56,623 bases of DNA, taken from positions 1-56,623 of the forward strand of contig NZ_QNUJ01000017.1 in assembly GCF_003574625.1 (NCBI RefSeq). The letters are read 5' to 3'. The stretch comes from Shinella zoogloeoides. Lineage in GTDB: Bacteria > Pseudomonadota > Alphaproteobacteria > Rhizobiales > Rhizobiaceae. Position numbers and translations under genes: made by a program. The notes under the pieces were generated by a model. That model was not told the DNA's origin, did no database searches, and worked only from the letters and a program-made list of their open reading frames with translations. Shown here piece after piece: positions 54,576-56,623 of the stretch. Numbering within the stretch: the stretch's first letter is position 1; each line of letters starts with the position of its first letter.

Positions 54576-55085
54576 TTATAGGAATTCCGTTCCCTCCGTC
54601 CGCAGGAAGTAGATGAGGTCGAGCGACAGGCTCGACCCGCCGAGTGCCGTGAGCATGGCGTGGCACTGGCCGCGATGATGGGTCTGATGGTTGAAGACAT
54701 GGGTCAGCGCCGCACGCAGCGAATGAGTGACGACCGAAGGATTGGTGATCGGGCTATAGGTGAAATCCGCTGCGATCCGTTCCTCCGTCAGCGAATCGAC
54801 GAAGGCGGCAAGCCGGGCGTCTTCCGTCTCCCTCGCGGCCGCAAGGCTTGCCAGGTCCTCGTGCAGGATGGCGTCCAGCCGGCTGGGCGCGGCGCCTTCC
54901 CCGGTGAAGCGCTTCATCCAGATTCGGTCGGCGGCAAGCAGGTGGTTCAGCGTGCCGTGCAGCGAGCCGAAGAAGGCGCCGAGATTCTTGCGATAGTCGG
55001 AATCGTCGAGCTTGGCGGTCTCCGCATAGACGAGGCGGTTGGCCCAGCCGTTGTAGGCGGCATACATGCGATAGTGGTCGAGCAT
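54576..55085 (-). CDS. DinB-family metal-dependent protein
   Basis: A 169-residue four-helix-bundle protein. Metal ligands of the family are visible: His in SLHGTLNHLLAADRIW (about 48-63) and the HQTHHRGQ pair near 130-137. DinB-like proteins include thiol S-transferases and others of unknown reaction. The start ATG at 55083-55085 gives MLDHYRMYAAYNGWANRLVY, the family opening. It is divergent from the GST gene 133 bases away. Confidence 0.85.
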   Translation of the reverse strand: MLDHYRMYAAYNGWANRLVYAETAKLDDSDYRKNLGAFFGSLHGTLNHLLAADRIWMKRFTGEGAAPSRLDAILHEDLASLAAARETEDARLAAFVDSLTEERIAADFTYSPITNPSVVTHSLRAALTHVFNHQTHHRGQCHAMLTALGGSSLSLDLIYFLRTEGTEFL

Positions 55086-55218
55086 CGTTGTCTCCGTGGT
55101 TTGCCGGACTATAGACCGGCCTGCGATATCGCGCGTGAATGCCATCCATGAAATTATCTGATTTGCGCCGGGTGCCGCGCTGCGCTCCTATGCGGCCGGA
55201 TCGATCGAGGAGGTTGCC

Positions 55219-55908
55219 ATGACACGACTGCTCTATGCGCTCGCCGGCGCGGACAAGGCCCGCCAGTTTTCGCCCCATGTCTGGAAGACGGTGATGTCGC
55301 TCGCTCACAAGGGGCTCGACTACGAGACGGTGCCGGTCGGCTTCACCGAGATCCCGGCTATCGAGGACGGCAGCACGGCGACGGTGCCGGTGCTGCGCGA
55401 CGGCGACCGGCTGGTGCGCGACAGCTTCGACATCGCCGTCTATCTGGACGAGGCCTACCCCGACCGGCCGACCCTGTTCGGCGGGGAGGGCGGCCGCGCG
55501 ATGGCCCGGTTCATCGAGACCTGGTCGCAGTCGACCCTGCACATGGCCGTCACCCGCATCGCCATCCTCGATATCCACGAAATGCTCGGGCCGGACGATC
55601 GGGCCTATTTCCGCCGCAGCCGCGAGGCGCGGCTCGGCGCCTCGCTGGAGGACATCGCCGCCGCCGGCGCGGCGGAGATCGAAGGCTTTGCGAAAAGGCT
55701 CCAGCCCCTGCGCAACATGCTGAAGGTGCAGCCCTTCATCGGTGGGGAGGGACCGCTCTTTGCCGACTATATCGTCTTCGGCGCGCTGCAATGGCTGCGC
55801 ACGACGGCGGGCACGAAGGTGCTGGAGGAAGACGACCCCGTCGCGCTCTGGTTCGCCCGCTGCCTCGACCTTCACGGTGGTGCCGGCCACCGTGTGACGG
55901 CTGCATGA
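55219..55908 (+). CDS. Glutathione S-transferase family protein
   Basis: A 229-residue protein with an N-terminal thioredoxin-like domain (about 1-82; SPHVWKTVMSLAHKGLDYETVPV, ATVPVLRDGDRLVRDSFDIAVYLDEAYPDRP) and an all-helical C-terminal domain. The TVPVL cis-Pro and the D-S of glutathione binding are present. It resembles the LigF/beta-etherase-like bacterial group; the substrate is unknown. GGAGG lies six bases before the ATG. Confidence 0.88.
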   Translation: MTRLLYALAGADKARQFSPHVWKTVMSLAHKGLDYETVPVGFTEIPAIEDGSTATVPVLRDGDRLVRDSFDIAVYLDEAYPDRPTLFGGEGGRAMARFIETWSQSTLHMAVTRIAILDIHEMLGPDDRAYFRRSREARLGASLEDIAAAGAAEIEGFAKRLQPLRNMLKVQPFIGGEGPLFADYIVFGALQWLRTTAGTKVLEEDDPVALWFARCLDLHGGAGHRVTAA

Positions 55909-55945
55909 AAGTTTGAGGGCCGGACCGGCAAAAGCTGCCACCCTC

Positions 55946-55973
55946 TTGTTTTGCGGGGCGTTGGCGGCTATGG
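55946..55973 (+). promoter_or_regulatory. Possible ndk promoter
   Basis: TTGTTT (55946-55951) and CTATGG (55968-55973) with a 16-base spacer fit the loose alphaproteobacterial pattern of housekeeping promoters. The start would fall about 35 bases before the ndk ATG. Confidence 0.35.
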
Positions 55974-56012
55974 AACCGCCACTTTCACCGGAAAACCAAG
56001 GGAAACGGGAAA

Positions 56013-56435
56013 ATGGCGATTGAACGCACCTTTTCGATGATCAAGCCGGACGCGACGAAGCGCAACCTGACCGGCGCCATCACCAAGATGCTTGAAGATG
56101 CGGGCCTCCGCGTCGTTGCTTCCAAGCGCGTCTGGATGAGCCGCCGCGAAGCCGAAGGCTTCTACGCCGTTCACAAGGAACGTCCGTTCTTCGGCGAACT
56201 CGTCGAAGGCATGACCTCCGGCCCGACGATCGTCCAGGTTCTCGAAGGCGAGAACGCGATCCTCAAGAACCGCGAAGTCATGGGCGCCACCAACCCGGCC
56301 AATGCCGACGAAGGCACCATCCGCAAGACGCACGCCCTGTCGATCGGCGAAAACTCGGTCCACGGCTCCGACGCCCCGGAAACCGCTGCCCAGGAAATCA
56401 AGTACTGGTTCTCCGACACCGAAATCGTCGGCTGA
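56013..56435 (+). CDS. ndk: Nucleoside diphosphate kinase
   Basis: A 140-residue kinase that equalises nucleoside triphosphate pools. [18 protein letters not shown] opens the protein; the phospho-acceptor His117 lies in [10 protein letters not shown], and Arg/Lys residues of the nucleotide site are present. ATG at 56013 follows GGGAAACGGGAAA. Two hairpins follow. Confidence 0.97.
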   Translation: MAIERTFSMIKPDATKRNLTGAITKMLEDAGLRVVASKRVWMSRREAEGFYAVHKERPFFGELVEGMTSGPTIVQVLEGENAILKNREVMGATNPANADEGTIRKTHALSIGENSVHGSDAPETAAQEIKYWFSDTEIVG

Positions 56436-56479
56436 ATCGGTTTGTCCGGCTCGGGCCGGAAACCTTTGAAATGACTCGG

Positions 56480-56510
56480 GAACCGGGGCCGTAAGGCTCC
56501 GGTTCTTATA
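56480..56510 (+). terminator. Terminator of ndk
   Basis: GAACCGGGGCC (56480-56490), loop GTAA, GGCTCCGGTTC (56495-56505) with one G-T pair, then TTATA. Confidence 0.7.
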
Positions 56511-56516
56511 CATTAC

Positions 56517-56550
56517 GAGGCCGGATCATCGGTTATGATGATCCGGCCTC
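56517..56550. terminator. Second strong stem-loop beyond ndk
   Basis: Perfect 14-base stem GAGGCCGGATCATC / GATGATCCGGCCTC with loop GGTTAT, then GTTTGTC. It lies immediately beside the end of a possible minus-strand gene, so it may serve both directions. Confidence 0.65.
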
Positions 56551-56555
56551 GTTTG

Positions 56556-56621
56556 TCATTTGGGTGATCGCAACACCTTGGTGACGATGCGCAGAGCGGT
56601 TGGTCCTTCCGGGCCTGAACT
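56556..56621 (-). CDS. Possible C-terminal end of a minus-strand gene (partial)
   Basis: On the minus strand a frame open from the window edge reads SSGPEGPTALRIVTKVLRSPK and ends with TGA at 56558-56556, just before the terminator-like stem. The sequence looks protein-like, but 21 residues are too few to assign a family. Confidence 0.3.
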   Translation of the reverse strand, partial: SSGPEGPTALRIVTKVLRSPK

Positions 56622-56623
56622 TT

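Overview
The window is chromosomal DNA from an alphaproteobacterium of the Rhizobiales, most likely Rhizobiaceae (Rhizobium, Sinorhizobium, Shinella or Agrobacterium relatives). This rests on high GC, on protein types such as the short Psd with CDP-alcohol-type PssA, DUF2232 between rpsR and rplI, and acpP-fabF-mltG-yicC-gmk, and on intergenic palindromes built around CCTTCTCCCCGC. Gene order matches, from memory, the conserved chromosomal block running from psd/pssA to ndk in Sinorhizobium and relatives. Most of the window is therefore vertically inherited housekeeping DNA with a few accessory genes inserted.

Layout. 1-105: end of an IS110-type transposase at the left edge. 140-5719: LOG-family protein, a LysM/Ig-like envelope protein, an Atm1-like ABC exporter and a VOC protein. 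5945-7571: psd-pssA, which makes phosphatidylethanolamine. 7721-10891: marR-MFS-HlyD drug efflux operon. 11095-20681 (mostly minus strand): SDR, purF, cvpA, radA, alr, dnaB and cfa, with one small secreted protein on the plus strand. 20920-23421 (minus): rpsF-rpsR-DUF2232-rplI. 23769-26839: a small membrane protein, an NCS2 nucleobase permease with an unusual leader, and an aldo/keto reductase. 27033-33767 (plus): fabD-fabG-acpP-fabF-mltG and yicC-gmk. 33957-41618 (minus): lptF-lptG-lptD-surA-like-pdxA-rsmA, an envelope assembly cluster. 41978-43925: pepA-holC. 44024-50671: accessory island of MarR/MFS, D-galactose dehydrogenase-like protein and a TakPQM-like TRAP transporter. 50866-56435: ABC-F ATPase, degenerate GGDEF protein, a small orphan, DinB, GST and ndk. 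A fragment of a possible minus-strand gene ends the window.

How the genes work together. Membrane lipid and envelope biogenesis dominates: PssA/Psd, Cfa, Fab enzymes, AcpP, LptDFG, MltG, Alr and LysM. Translation and replication come next: L9, S6, S18, RsmA, DnaB, HolC and RadA. Nucleotide metabolism is represented by PurF, Gmk, Ndk and the NCS2 permease. Two MarR-transporter pairs carry palindromes that look like operators.

I saw no rRNA, tRNA, CRISPR array or prophage. I found no large uncharacterised multi-gene system. The best leads are regulatory: a structured leader plus a translationally coupled 28-codon ORF upstream of the NCS2 permease, a palindrome shared by both arms of the convergent TRAP cluster, a MarR palindrome repeated in its target promoter, and several families of intergenic palindromes. 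All identifications come from reading the sequence and from memory of protein families; no searches were run.
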